Positions 24,767-33,076 are shown, numbered from the stretch's first letter. The stretch is 39,515 nucleotides of DNA from Cyanobacteriota bacterium (GCA_019752015.1 JAIEMQ010000053.1:1-39515); one strand, 5' to 3'. Notes: a model not told the origin generated them from the letters alone. Made by a program: numbers and translations.

Positions 24767-25555
24767 ATGTCTCTCGATCAGCTTCTGGAGTGGATTCCCG
24801 CGGGCGGGCCTGAAGAGGCGCTGGCCCGGCAGATCGAGTTCGATCGGCTGCCGCGCCACATCGCCATCATCATGGATGGCAACGGCCGCTGGGCCGGCGA
24901 GCGACACCTGCCGCGAGTCGAAGGGCATCGCGCCGGCGTCGATGCGGTTCGCGACGCCATTGAAACCTCCGCGCGCCTCGGCCTCGAAGTCCTGACGCTC
25001 TACGCGTTCTCCGTCGAAAACTGGAAGCGTCCCGCCGCCGAAGTGAGCACGCTGATGATGCTGCTCAAGCGCTACCTCGGCCTCGAGCTCGAGACGCTGA
25101 TGCGCAACAACATCCGCTTCAACGTGATCGGCCGCGTCGAAGCGCTCGCGCCCGATGTCCGCACCGAGCTGCTCGACGCGGAGCGCAAGACGGCGAAGAA
25201 CACCGGGATGCTCTTCAACATCGCGCTCAATTACGGCGGCCGCACCGAGATCATCGACGCCGCGCGGCGCGCGATTGAATCCGGAGTCAAGCCCGAGGAT
25301 CTCGATGAAGTTCGTTTCGCGAGCCTGCTCTACACCAGCGGCCAGCCCGATCCTGATCTGCTGATCAGGACCAGCGGCGAAATGCGCGTCAGCAATTTCC
25401 TGCTGTGGCAGATCGCCTACGCCGAGATCTGGGTGACCGACACGCTGTGGCCCGACTTCCGCTGCCGCCACCTGCTCGAAGGCGTGCTCGCGTATCAAAA
25501 ACGCGATCGCCGATTTGGCGGGATCACGCCGCCCGTGCCGGCGGGTGTCCGGTGA
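24767..25555 (+). CDS. uppS: Undecaprenyl diphosphate synthase (cis-prenyltransferase)
   Basis: 262 residues. It makes C55 undecaprenyl diphosphate from FPP and IPP for peptidoglycan and LPS carriers. Seen: HIAIIMDGNGRWA with catalytic D37, FSVENWKRP, and the C-terminal DLLIRTSGEMRVSNFLLWQ and SELYF-equivalent YAEIWVTDTLWPDF. A GAAGGAG purine run lies about 18 nt before the ATG, too far for an ideal Shine-Dalgarno. First gene of the uppS-cdsA-dxr-rseP block, a gene order conserved across many bacteria. Confidence 0.95.
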   Translation: MSLDQLLEWIPAGGPEEALARQIEFDRLPRHIAIIMDGNGRWAGERHLPRVEGHRAGVDAVRDAIETSARLGLEVLTLYAFSVENWKRPAAEVSTLMMLLKRYLGLELETLMRNNIRFNVIGRVEALAPDVRTELLDAERKTAKNTGMLFNIALNYGGRTEIIDAARRAIESGVKPEDLDEVRFASLLYTSGQPDPDLLIRTSGEMRVSNFLLWQIAYAEIWVTDTLWPDFRCRHLLEGVLAYQKRDRRFGGITPPVPAGVR

Positions 25556-25566
25556 TCAAGGCTTTT

Positions 25567-25608
25567 CAAGCCCCAGGTCCCAAGCCCCAAGTCCCAAGCC
25601 CCAAGTCC
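25567..25608. repeat. Phased 7-nt CAAGYCC array between uppS and cdsA
   Basis: Six contiguous 7-nt units: CAAGCCC, CAGGTCC, CAAGCCC, CAAGTCC, CAAGCCC, CAAGTCC, partly a 14-nt higher-order repeat. It starts 11 nt after the uppS stop and ends 4 nt before the cdsA ATG. There is no inverted arm, and no Shine-Dalgarno is possible in this pyrimidine-rich stretch. Confidence 0.95.
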
Positions 25609-25612
25609 CTGC

Positions 25613-26398
25613 ATGACTCGCGTCATTAGCGGCGTCCTCATGGGCGCCGCCGCGCTCGCGCTGATCTGGTTCCTGTCTTCGATCGCGCTGCTGCTCGTCG
25701 CGCTGATCGTCGCGGCGATGGCCTGCCACGAATACGACCGCATCGTCGCGACGATCGGCGCCAGGGTGCCGTCCCGGACGACGCTCGCGGCGACGTTGCT
25801 GGTGTGCGCGATGGTGCCGTTCCAGTGGGTCGATCTCGAGTCAGTCCTGGCCGCCGCGCAGCTGCTGATCGCGATCAACGTGCTGGCGTCGGATCGCGTC
25901 GGCCCGCCGCTGCTCGCCGACACCGCCGCCGCGGTGCTCGCGCCCGTCTACATCGGCGTGCCGCTCGGCTGCCTGGTCGGCATCCACGCGATGGTGGGGC
26001 GCGAAGGCGTGCTGCTGCTGATCGCAACGGTGGCGGTCAGCGACACAGCGCAGTACTACACGGGCCGCACGTTCGGGCGGACGCCGCTGGCGCCGCTGCG
26101 GAGCCCGAAGAAAACGCGCGAAGGCGCCGTCGGCGGCTTCGTGATCGCGCCGCTGTTTCTCGCTGTCGCCGGCAGTTACTGGCTGCCGAACTTTCCGTGG
26201 TACTGGCACGCGGGCGCCGGCCTCGGCATTGTCATCGCCGGCATCATCGGCGACTTGTTCGAGTCCATGCTGAAGCGGGCCGCCGACATGAAGGACAGCG
26301 GCGCTCTCATACCGGGGCACGGTGGAGTGCTGGACAGGATCGATGCACTTCTCTTCGCTGCTCCAGTGTTCTACTTCTTCCTTCGGAACGTTCAGTGA
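25613..26398 (+). CDS. cdsA: Phosphatidate cytidylyltransferase
   Basis: 261 residues, integral membrane with about seven helices. It makes CDP-diacylglycerol from phosphatidate and CTP. The family signature is clear near the C-terminus: GDLFESMLKRAADMKDSG followed by LIPGHGGVLDRIDALLF. The DTAQYYTGRTFGRTPLAPL region and the SPKKTREGAVGG loop are also typical. The N-terminus MTRVISGVLMG matches the family, fixing ATG 25613, which follows the phased array by 4 nt without a Shine-Dalgarno. Confidence 0.93.
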   Translation: MTRVISGVLMGAAALALIWFLSSIALLLVALIVAAMACHEYDRIVATIGARVPSRTTLAATLLVCAMVPFQWVDLESVLAAAQLLIAINVLASDRVGPPLLADTAAAVLAPVYIGVPLGCLVGIHAMVGREGVLLLIATVAVSDTAQYYTGRTFGRTPLAPLRSPKKTREGAVGGFVIAPLFLAVAGSYWLPNFPWYWHAGAGLGIVIAGIIGDLFESMLKRAADMKDSGALIPGHGGVLDRIDALLFAAPVFYFFLRNVQ

Positions 26399-26400
26399 CA

Positions 26401-26532
26401 GGGTTCCAGGGGTTCCAAGGGTTCCAGCGGGTTCCAAGGGCGGGGTTCTTCCCCGGTTCCACTAGTTCCTTTTCGCACCCCGATAGAACAAGGCCTTTGG
26501 AACGTCTGGTATTTTTGGAAGTTCTGGAACCG
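26401..26532. repeat. Fold-back 9-nt GGGTTCCAR array between cdsA and dxr
   Basis: The left arm has GGGTTCCAG, GGGTTCCAA, GGGTTCCAG and a 10-nt CGGGTTCCAA variant (26401-26437). A middle part holds a GGGG/CCCC hairpin and more GGTTCC words. The right arm has four 9-nt phased units of opposite sense (TTGGAACGT, CTGGTATTT, TTGGAAGTT, CTGGAACCG; 26497-26532). It starts 2 nt after the cdsA stop and ends 5 nt before the dxr GTG. The same unit recurs at 34277-34378. Confidence 0.9.
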
Positions 26533-26537
26533 CGCTC

Positions 26538-27713
26538 GTGAAGCGAATCGCCATTCTGGGCTCAACGGGTTCGATCGGCACGAGCGCGCTCGATGTCGCG
26601 CGCACGCACAAGGACCGCGTTGAAGTCGTCGCGATTGCCGCGGCGACCAACGTCGCGGCCATGGCGAAGCAGATCCTCGAGTTCCGGCCGCGCGCGGTGG
26701 CGATGGCCAACGGCGAGGCGATGGACAAGCTCGTCGCCGCGCTCGGCGGATCACCCGCGGAAATTTCCGGCGTCGGTAATGAAGGCCTCTGCGAGATCGC
26801 GTCGCATCCCGACGTCGACATCGTGCTGTGCGCATCTTCCGGCACCGCGGCGCTCGACGCCGTGTTGTGCGCGATCGATGCGGGAAAGACCATCGCGCTC
26901 GCCAACAAGGAAGTGCTCGTGATGGCCGGCGGCATTGTCACGGATGCCGCCAAGAAAAAGGGCGTCGCGATTCTCCCTGTCGACAGCGAGCACAACGCGA
27001 TCCATCAGTGCCTGCACGGCCGCGCCAATGGCGAGCTGAGGCGCCTGATCCTGACGGCGTCCGGCGGGCCGTTCCGCGGCCGCTCGCTCGGCGATCTCGA
27101 AAAAGTCACGGCCGCCGATGCGCTGAAGCATCCGACCTGGCAGATGGGCCCGAAGATCACCATCGATTCGGCGACCCTGATGAACAAGGGCCTCGAGGTG
27201 ATCGAGGCGCACTGGCTGTTCGGAATGCCGGCGTCGCGGATCGACGTGGTGGTCCATCCGCAATCGATCGTGCACTCGATGGTCGAACTGAAAGACGGCT
27301 CGATCATCGCGCAGATGGGCATCACCGACATGCGGCTGCCGATTCAGTACGCGTTCGCCTATCCCGATCGGTGGGACGCGCCGGTGCCGTTTCTCGACCT
27401 GACGAAACAGACGGCGCTGGAATTCCACGAACCGGCCTGGGACGACTTTCCCTGCCTTCGCCTTGCCTATCTTGCGCTCGAAGCGGAGCGGAGCCTGCCG
27501 ATCGTGTTGAACGCGGCCAACGAGGTGGCCGTATCGTCTTTCCTGGAGGGACGCCTCGGCTTCACACATATTCCACGGGTGATTGCGCAGGCCATGGATG
27601 CGCACACGCCCGAGCCGGCGGCGACGCTCGCCGACGTCCGCCGTGTGGACCGCTGGGCCCGGGCGCAGGCGGCCGAGCTGGCAGCAGGGATAGAATTGGA
27701 AAGTAGCCAGTAG
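26538..27713 (+). CDS. dxr: 1-deoxy-D-xylulose 5-phosphate reductoisomerase
   Basis: 391 residues. Second step of the MEP isoprenoid pathway, NADPH-dependent. Seen: NADPH motif ILGSTGSIGTSALDV (residues 6-20), LANKEVLVMAG, the metal/substrate segment LPVDSEHNAIHQCL, TASGGPFRG, HPTWQMGPKITIDSATLMNKG and HPQSIVHSMVE. The start is GTG 26538 (MKRIAILG), fixed by the NADPH motif. The stop codon TAG is itself the start of the second unit of the following TAGCCRG array, and the terminal Ser-Ser-Gln is array-encoded. Confidence 0.95.
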   Translation: MKRIAILGSTGSIGTSALDVARTHKDRVEVVAIAAATNVAAMAKQILEFRPRAVAMANGEAMDKLVAALGGSPAEISGVGNEGLCEIASHPDVDIVLCASSGTAALDAVLCAIDAGKTIALANKEVLVMAGGIVTDAAKKKGVAILPVDSEHNAIHQCLHGRANGELRRLILTASGGPFRGRSLGDLEKVTAADALKHPTWQMGPKITIDSATLMNKGLEVIEAHWLFGMPASRIDVVVHPQSIVHSMVELKDGSIIAQMGITDMRLPIQYAFAYPDRWDAPVPFLDLTKQTALEFHEPAWDDFPCLRLAYLALEAERSLPIVLNAANEVAVSSFLEGRLGFTHIPRVIAQAMDAHTPEPAATLADVRRVDRWARAQAAELAAGIELESSQ

Positions 27714-27731
27714 CCGGTATCCGGTAGCCAG
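27704..27731. repeat. Phased 7-nt TAGCCRG array between dxr and rseP
   Basis: Four contiguous 7-nt units: TAGCCAG, TAGCCGG, TATCCGG, TAGCCAG. The first overlaps the dxr coding end and the second supplies the dxr stop codon. The array ends 8 nt before the rseP ATG. Confidence 0.9.
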
Positions 27732-27739
27732 AAAATTCA

Positions 27740-29080
27740 ATGACTACTCTTGCTTCATTTCTGTTCGTGCTCGGCGTGCTGGTGTTCATCCACGAGCTCG
27801 GGCACTTCCTGCTCGCGCGCTGGAACGGCGTGCGCGTGCTCACGTTTTCGCTCGGCTTCGGCCCCAAGCTCCTCAAGGTGCAGCGCGGCCACACCGAGTA
27901 CTGCATCAGCGCCATTCCGCTCGGCGGTTACGTGAAGATGGCAGGCGAGAACCCCGACGATCCGCAGACCGGCGCGGACGATGAGTTCCTGGCGAAGTCG
28001 AAGTGGCAGCGCTTCCAGATCCTGATCGCCGGCCCGGCGATGAACATCCTGCTCGCCGTGGTGCTGCTCGCGGTCGTGCTGATGCGCGGTGCCGCGGTGC
28101 TGGCCTATCTCGATCAGCCGGCGGTGGTCGGCGTCGTCCAACAGGATTCGCCGGCGGCAAAGGCCGGCATCCAGCCGGGCGATCAGATCACCCGCTTCGG
28201 CAGCGCCGACGTGCGGACGTGGGAACACCTCGAGATGGCGGTGGCGTCGCGGCCCGAGCGCGAGGTCGACGTCACGGTCCTGCGCGGCGGCCGCGAAGAG
28301 CAGTTGAAAGTGCGCCCCGATCTCACCGAGCTGCGCACGCGCAACGACGCCCGCTTCGAGATCGGCACCATCGGCGTCCTGCCGGATGTCTATCCCTCCA
28401 TCGCCACGATCGTGCCCGGCAAGCCGGCGGAAGCGGCCGGGCTGAAGGCGGGAGACGTGCTGCTCGCCATCGACGGCGAGCGCGTCGTGTTCGCCTCGCA
28501 GGTATCGCCGTTGATCTGGAAGAAGCCGGTCGACAAGCCGATCGAGTTCCGCATCCGGCGCGACGGCGTCGATCAGACGATTTCCGTCATGCCCTACAAA
28601 GAAGGCGACCAGACCCGAGTCGGCCTGGGACCCATCGATGCATCGCGCTCCTACAAGCCGACACCGATAGAAGCGGTCGGTATGAGCATCGAGCGCAACA
28701 TCGAAATGGCCGGCATGATCCTGAACACGCTGAAGGATCTCGTGACCGGCGAAGCGTCGCCGAAGCAGCTGATGGGGCCGGTCGGCATCGCGCAGCTGTC
28801 CGGCGAGGCCGCGAGGACCGATTTCATTTCGGTGCTGATGCTGATGGCGTCGATCAGCCTCAATCTCGGCCTGCTGAACCTGATGCCGATCCCGGTGCTC
28901 GACGGCGGGCACATCTTCATCATGGCGATCGAGACGATCTCGCGACGCGACTTCTCGCTTCAGGTCAAGGAGAAGATGCTGTTCGTCGGCTTCGTGCTGT
29001 TGATGACGCTGATGGTCACCGTCATCTACAACGACCTTACGAGGATTGCCTGGATCGAGAATCTGATGCCCTGGCGTTAA
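27740..29080 (+). CDS. rseP: Site-2 RIP metalloprotease
   Basis: 446 residues, inner membrane. It cleaves membrane-bound substrates such as anti-sigma factors and signal-peptide remnants. Seen: zinc motif HELGH (H18, E19, H22) in TM1, a first PDZ domain (about 125-200, GVVQQDSPAAKAGIQPGDQ), a second PDZ (about 205-285, IVPGKPAEAAGLKAGDVLL), and the C-terminal NLMPIPVLDGGH motif with the third zinc ligand. The ATG is set by the family N-terminus (MTTLASFLFVLGVLVF). Last gene of the block. Confidence 0.95.
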   Translation: MTTLASFLFVLGVLVFIHELGHFLLARWNGVRVLTFSLGFGPKLLKVQRGHTEYCISAIPLGGYVKMAGENPDDPQTGADDEFLAKSKWQRFQILIAGPAMNILLAVVLLAVVLMRGAAVLAYLDQPAVVGVVQQDSPAAKAGIQPGDQITRFGSADVRTWEHLEMAVASRPEREVDVTVLRGGREEQLKVRPDLTELRTRNDARFEIGTIGVLPDVYPSIATIVPGKPAEAAGLKAGDVLLAIDGERVVFASQVSPLIWKKPVDKPIEFRIRRDGVDQTISVMPYKEGDQTRVGLGPIDASRSYKPTPIEAVGMSIERNIEMAGMILNTLKDLVTGEASPKQLMGPVGIAQLSGEAARTDFISVLMLMASISLNLGLLNLMPIPVLDGGHIFIMAIETISRRDFSLQVKEKMLFVGFVLLMTLMVTVIYNDLTRIAWIENLMPWR

Positions 29081-29083
29081 ACA

Positions 29084-29128
29084 GGGTGCCTCAGGTGCCT
29101 GGGGTGCCTCGGGTGCCTGAGGTGCGCT
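29084..29128. repeat. Phased 9-nt RGGTGCCTS array at the rseP / deacylase 3' junction
   Basis: Five contiguous 9-nt units: GGGTGCCTC, AGGTGCCTG, GGGTGCCTC, GGGTGCCTG, AGGTGCGCT. It lies 3 nt after the rseP stop, and its right four-fifths are translated on the minus strand as the end of the deacylase (a Gly-Thr-rich tail). The unit is shared with the island at 18695 and the coding repeat at 32926. Confidence 0.92.
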
Positions 29129-30788
29129 TGAGTACTTTTCCCGGGCGGGCGTTCGTATGCTTGCCCTCCTCCAGCACGACCTTGCCGTTCACGAGAACGG
29201 TATCGATCCCCACGGGATATTGAAACGGTTCCTCGAACGTCGCCGTGTCGGCGACGGTCGCGGGATCGAAGATGACCAGGTCGGCCCATTGGCCTTCCTT
29301 GATGGTGCCGCGATCGGCGAGGCCGAGAATCTCCGCCGGCAGCGAGGTCATCCTTCGAATCGCTTCCTCGAGCGGAATCACTTTCAGCTCGCGCACGTAA
29401 CGGCCGAGCACGCGCGGGAAGGTGCCGAAGTTGCGCGGGTGCGGCACGCCGGCGCGCAGCGGACCATCGACCGCCAGTGCGGATCCGTCGGAGCCGATCG
29501 CGACCCACGGCTGTTTCATCGCGAGCGCGAGATCGGCTTCGTCGATGATGAAGTACACACAGCCCACCGAGCCGCGCTCTTCGATCAGCAGATCGAAGAC
29601 GAAGTCGAACGGATCCTTGCCGGCCTGCTTCGCCGCTTCGGCGACGCGCATGCCTTCGTACTTGCGATTTGGTGTCACCGCGTCGTTGGTGCCGCCGCGC
29701 GTCCGTCCGATCGCGGCCAGCTGCACGTTCTGCCACGTCCCGGCCGACTGGTAGCGGCTCTCCCACGTGGGATTGGTGTTCTCCATCTCCTTGCGGATGC
29801 GCGCGCGCTGCTTCTGGTCCTTCAACCGCGCGATCAGCTTCCCGGTGCCGCCGTCCTGCGCCCATGGCGGAATCGTCGCCGTGAGGCTGGTGCTGCTGGC
29901 GATGTACGGATACTGATCGGCGGTGACGCGCACGCCCCGCTTTCGCGCCGCCTCGACGATCTCGATCACTTCCTTCATGCGGCCGAAATTCTTCTGCCCG
30001 GTGACCTTGATGTGGAAGACGTGCACGGGAATGCCGGCGCGCTCGCCGATCGCGATCGCCTCTTCGATGCCCTCGCGCAGCTTGCCGCCGTCGTAGCGGA
30101 GATGCGACGCATACAGCCCGCCTTGCGCGGCCTTCGACACCTCACCGAGCTCGGCGACGGTGGCGTAGGCGTTCGGCGGATAGATCAGTCCCGACGAGAC
30201 GCCGAAGACGCCCTGATCCATCGCGGTGGCGACGATCTTCTGCATCGCTTCGATGTCCTTCGGTGTCGCTTTCTTGTCCTCATCGCCGATCACGAGCTCG
30301 CGCACCGTGCCGGTGCCGATGTACGACAGCAGGTTCGGCGCGATGCCGTTGTTTTCGATTGCCGCGAAGTAGCCGGTGAAGTCGGTCCACGGCTGCGCCG
30401 CCGACGCGTCCTTTCGTGGCGCGATCGATCCCGACTCGCCGATCACCTCCGTCGTCACGCCCTGGCGGATCTTGCTTTGGCCGTTGCCGTCGGTCACGAG
30501 CGGCATGTCGGAGTGGCTGTGCATGTCGATGAAGCCGGGCGAGACGGTGCGGCCCTTGGCATCGATCGTCCGCGCCCCCGTGCCGGCGACGTCTCCAACG
30601 GCCGCGATCTTTCCGTCCTTGATCGCGATCGATCCTTTGCGCGCCGCCTGCCCAGTGCCGTCCACGATCTGCGCGTTGGTGATCACGACGTCGTACTCGG
30701 GCGCCTTCACCGTCGGCGCCGCCTGGCACGCCGTCAAGTAGAAGATGAGCAAGACAACGAAAAACAGCTGTTCAATTCGCTTGAGCAT
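29091..30788 (-). CDS. D-aminoacylase / N-acyl-D-amino-acid deacylase-like lipoprotein
   Basis: 565 residues of the amidohydrolase superfamily. N-terminal lipobox LTAC (Cys21) predicts a lipid-anchored periplasmic protein. Seen: beta-sandwich start YDVVITNAQIVDGTG, metal motif FIDMHSHSD (H90, H92), GVTTEVIGESG, further histidines in YASHLRYDG and VHVFHIKVTG, GSDGSALAVDG and the C-terminal PAEILGLADRGTIKEGQWADLV. It would hydrolyse N-acyl-D-amino acids or related cyclic amides. The last residues (RTSGTRGTPGT) are encoded by the 9-nt array and are not part of the family. The ATG at 30788 is preceded on the mRNA by GGTGATC-type repeats, which can pair with the 16S 3' end. Confidence 0.88.
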   Translation of the reverse strand: MLKRIEQLFFVVLLIFYLTACQAAPTVKAPEYDVVITNAQIVDGTGQAARKGSIAIKDGKIAAVGDVAGTGARTIDAKGRTVSPGFIDMHSHSDMPLVTDGNGQSKIRQGVTTEVIGESGSIAPRKDASAAQPWTDFTGYFAAIENNGIAPNLLSYIGTGTVRELVIGDEDKKATPKDIEAMQKIVATAMDQGVFGVSSGLIYPPNAYATVAELGEVSKAAQGGLYASHLRYDGGKLREGIEEAIAIGERAGIPVHVFHIKVTGQKNFGRMKEVIEIVEAARKRGVRVTADQYPYIASSTSLTATIPPWAQDGGTGKLIARLKDQKQRARIRKEMENTNPTWESRYQSAGTWQNVQLAAIGRTRGGTNDAVTPNRKYEGMRVAEAAKQAGKDPFDFVFDLLIEERGSVGCVYFIIDEADLALAMKQPWVAIGSDGSALAVDGPLRAGVPHPRNFGTFPRVLGRYVRELKVIPLEEAIRRMTSLPAEILGLADRGTIKEGQWADLVIFDPATVADTATFEEPFQYPVGIDTVLVNGKVVLEEGKHTNARPGKVLKRTSGTRGTPGT

Positions 30789-30790
30789 TC

Positions 30791-30830
30791 AAATCACCAA
30801 ATCACAAGATCACCAGATCACCAGATTCAG
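30791..30830. repeat. Phased 8-nt ATCACC array between the siroheme gene and the deacylase
   Basis: Five contiguous 8-nt units: AAATCACC, AAATCACA, AGATCACC, AGATCACC, AGATTCAG. The last contains the SUMT-HemD stop codon (minus strand), and the other end is 2 nt from the deacylase ATG. In the mRNA direction it reads GGTGATC repeatedly, the complement of the GAUCACC segment near the 16S rRNA 3' end. Confidence 0.92.
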
Positions 30831-31936
30831 TTTCCCTTGAATCTCGTGACTATCGCTTCAGCGAAGGCGAGGAGCGATCCCGCCGGTTGCTGCACGGCCG
30901 GATCGATGTTGGCGCGGCCCGCGGCATCCGCCGCGGCATCGCCCTGGACCGCGACGACGGTGTGCGCGAGCAGATCCGATGCCTGATCGGCGCCGACGCT
31001 CGCGGCGAAGTTCAATACCGCCGATGCGCTGGTGAAGGTGACGAGATCGATCTTGCGATCGAGCAGCTGCCGGTAGACGTCGACGTCCGCATCGGTGTCG
31101 AGCACGACCTCGGCGCCCTGCGCGCTCAGCAGATCCGCGAGATCGTCCGGCTGTTCCTTCGAATGCATCACCAGCGCGCGGCGGCCGAACAGCGGCCGCG
31201 AGTCGAACCAGCGCAGGTGATCGCGGAAGTTGACGACCTTGCCGACGATCAGCAGACCGGCGCCGACCGGCTGCTCTTTCACCTGCGCCAGGAGCGATCC
31301 CAGCGTTCCGGTGATGGTTTTCTGCGACGACAGCGTGCCGTGGAGAATGATCGCGGCCGGTTCGCCGGGCGAGCGGCCGTGCTCGATCAGCGAGCTGAGC
31401 ATCTTCGGCAACTGCTGCGGCCCCGCATAGGACACGATCGTGCCGTCGAGCGTTGCCAGCGCGGTCCAGTCGATGCGCGCCTTCTCGCGGCCTTCGTCCT
31501 CGTGGCCGCGCACGAACGTGACCGTGTCGCCGCCGCCGGGATAGGTGATCGGAATGCCGGCGTACGCGGTCGCGCCGATCGCGTGCGGCGCGCCAGGCAC
31601 GACCTCGTAGCGCACGCCCTGCTCGTGCAGGAACAACGCCTCTTCGCCGCCTTGATCGAACAGAAACGGATCGCCCCACTTCAGCCGCGCCACCGTCTTG
31701 CCCTCGCGCGCCTTCTCGGCGAGCAGGTAGCAGATCGCGTCCTGATCGCGCGCCTCGGGCGCGGCGCTGCCGACGTCAATGCGCTCGGCGTGCTCCGGCG
31801 CGGCATCGAGCAGATCGGGGTGCACGAGGTGATCGAAGATCACCACGTCGGCCTTCTGAAGCAGCCGATAACCGCGCAGGCTGATGAGATCGGGAGCGCC
31901 GGGGCCGGCGCCGATGATGTAGACCGTGGCACGCAC
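30827..31936 (-). CDS. Uroporphyrinogen-III C-methyltransferase / synthase fusion (siroheme)
   Basis: 369 residues, cytoplasmic. Residues 1 to about 240 are SUMT (CobA-like): VYIIGAGPGAPDLISLRGYR, ADVVIFDHLV, RLKWGDPFLFDQGGEE and VVPGAPHAIGATAYAGIPIT. It methylates uroporphyrinogen III to precorrin-2 with SAM. Residues from about 245 on resemble HemD (LFGRRALVMHSKEQPDDLADLL, VTFTSASAVLNFA), which closes the tetrapyrrole ring. SUMT-HemD fusions occur in several phyla. I choose GTG 31936, where the fold begins, although no Shine-Dalgarno is visible; the upstream open frame is only translated 8-nt array and is unlikely to be protein. Confidence 0.87.
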   Translation of the reverse strand: MRATVYIIGAGPGAPDLISLRGYRLLQKADVVIFDHLVHPDLLDAAPEHAERIDVGSAAPEARDQDAICYLLAEKAREGKTVARLKWGDPFLFDQGGEEALFLHEQGVRYEVVPGAPHAIGATAYAGIPITYPGGGDTVTFVRGHEDEGREKARIDWTALATLDGTIVSYAGPQQLPKMLSSLIEHGRSPGEPAAIILHGTLSSQKTITGTLGSLLAQVKEQPVGAGLLIVGKVVNFRDHLRWFDSRPLFGRRALVMHSKEQPDDLADLLSAQGAEVVLDTDADVDVYRQLLDRKIDLVTFTSASAVLNFAASVGADQASDLLAHTVVAVQGDAAADAAGRANIDPAVQQPAGSLLAFAEAIVTRFKGN

Positions 31937-31960
31937 GGGGGGAATAGTAGCAGCGAATCC

Positions 31961-32072
31961 GTTGACCTGTTGATCTGTTGATCTGTTGATCTGTTGATCT
32001 GTTGATCTGTTGATCTGTTGATCCGTCGATCCGTTGATCAACAGATCACGAGCTCAAGAGATCAACAGATTC
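31961..32072. repeat. Fourteen-unit phased 8-nt array between the VWA gene and the siroheme gene
   Basis: From 31961 to 32072 the sequence is exactly 14 x 8 nt. The first ten units are GTTGACCT, GTTGATCT x6, GTTGATCC, GTCGATCC, GTTGATCA; the last four are of opposite sense (ACAGATCA, CGAGCTCA, AGAGATCA, ACAGATTC). The VWA-protein stop codon (32071-32073, minus) overlaps the last unit. It is the same family as the 21101-21193 island, including the shared AGCTCAAGAGATCA word. Confidence 0.95.
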
Positions 32073-33075
32073 AGTGTGACACGGGCCCGTAATAGCCGCG
32101 CTTTGTGCGCGCGGTCGTATTCTGACGCGCCACTTGCACGACGATGCGTCGGAAGGCGCCGTCGCGGCGCGGATTCTTCGACGCGTAGCCCATCGAATAC
32201 TGGCTCGAGAGCTCGTCCGCGATCTGGCCGTAGACGTCCTTCAGCTCCTCGATCTGCCTGGCGAAGAACGCGCGGCCGCCGGTCTCCTGCGCCAGCTGCC
32301 GCAGCACGAACTCCGCCTCGCGGAAGCCCTTGAGCGCGCTGGTCTCGCGCGGCTGCAGGCCAATCGTGTAGATCGCCGTCTCGGATCGCTTGGCGAGCTC
32401 GAGCACTTCCTCGAACGTCACCAGGCTCGACGTGTCTTCGCCGTCGGACAGCACGACGATCGCCTGGCGCCGGATCTCGTCCGGATTCTTCGCCTTGATC
32501 TTCGCCAGCTCCTTCAACGCGATGTAGACGGCGTTGTGCAGCGCCGTCGATCCGCCCGCGGACGTCGCCCGGATCGCCGACTCGAGCTCCTCGATCTTAT
32601 TGGTGAATCCAAGCTTGATCTCGACGCGGCTGTCGAAGTCGACGACCTGCGCCAGATCCTGCGGCCGCAGCTTGCGCGCGAAGCCAATCGCCGCGTCCTG
32701 CGCGTTCTCCATGCGCTGCTCCATGCTGGCGCTCGAATCGATCAGCAGCGACAGCGCAATCGGCAGGTTGCTGCGATTGTAATACGTCAGCTCCTGCTTC
32801 GAACCGTCCTCGAACACCGAGAAATCTTCCTGCGCGAGATCGGTGACGTAGCGGCCCTGCGCATCGGTGACCGTGACGTTGAGCGACACGACTTCGATGC
32901 CGGCCCGGAATACCTGCGGCTTATCGGGTGCCTGTGGTGCCTGAGGTGCCGAAGGCGCCCGGGGTGCGGGTGCTGTCGCCTGCTTGTCCCCCGTAGCCTC
33001 GGCGAAGGGGGATCGCGCAGAGACAATCGAGATTGCTCCAAGCGTAACCACCAGCGCGGCGAGAACTTTCCGCAT
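32071..33075 (-). CDS. VWFA-related protein of the acidobacterial type
   Basis: 334 residues, exported (N-terminal MRKVLAALVVTLGAISIVSA). After a Pro/Ala-rich linker (about 35-50), a strand-rich domain (VVSLNVTVTDAQGRYVTDL, EDFSVFEDG) precedes a von Willebrand A domain with an intact MIDAS (D113, S115, S117 in LIDSSASM; later SAGGSTALHNAV and VLSDGEDT). This arrangement is the acidobacterial VWFA family, common in multiple copies in that phylum; function unknown, probably metal-dependent adhesion or scaffolding. The AP-rich linker is encoded by five 9-nt units of the GGTGCCT family. It starts 1 nt after the stop of the next upstream gene, so the two form an operon. Confidence 0.88.
   Translation of the reverse strand: MRKVLAALVVTLGAISIVSARSPFAEATGDKQATAPAPRAPSAPQAPQAPDKPQVFRAGIEVVSLNVTVTDAQGRYVTDLAQEDFSVFEDGSKQELTYYNRSNLPIALSLLIDSSASMEQRMENAQDAAIGFARKLRPQDLAQVVDFDSRVEIKLGFTNKIEELESAIRATSAGGSTALHNAVYIALKELAKIKAKNPDEIRRQAIVVLSDGEDTSSLVTFEEVLELAKRSETAIYTIGLQPRETSALKGFREAEFVLRQLAQETGGRAFFARQIEELKDVYGQIADELSSQYSMGYASKNPRRDGAFRRIVVQVARQNTTARTKRGYYGPVSH
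32926..32970. repeat. Coding 9-nt GGTGCC array (AP-rich linker of the VWA protein)
   Basis: Five 9-nt units (GGGTGCCTG, TGGTGCCTG, AGGTGCCGA, AGGCGCCCG, GGGTGCGGG) are read on the minus strand as the Ala-Pro-rich linker. Same unit as the intergenic island at 29084-29128. With a 9-nt period the frame is preserved, so an array inserted here would be tolerated. Confidence 0.8.
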
Positions 33076-33076
33076 A

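Noticed and set aside
31937-32041. TTG start giving the siroheme enzyme a repetitive STDQQINR leader
   Set aside because: The leader is only the 8-nt array translated with a 24-nt period; SUMT proteins start at the VYIIGAGPG strand, as from GTG 31936.
31961-32072. CRISPR array
   Set aside because: Units are 8 nt and contiguous, without spacers or cas genes.
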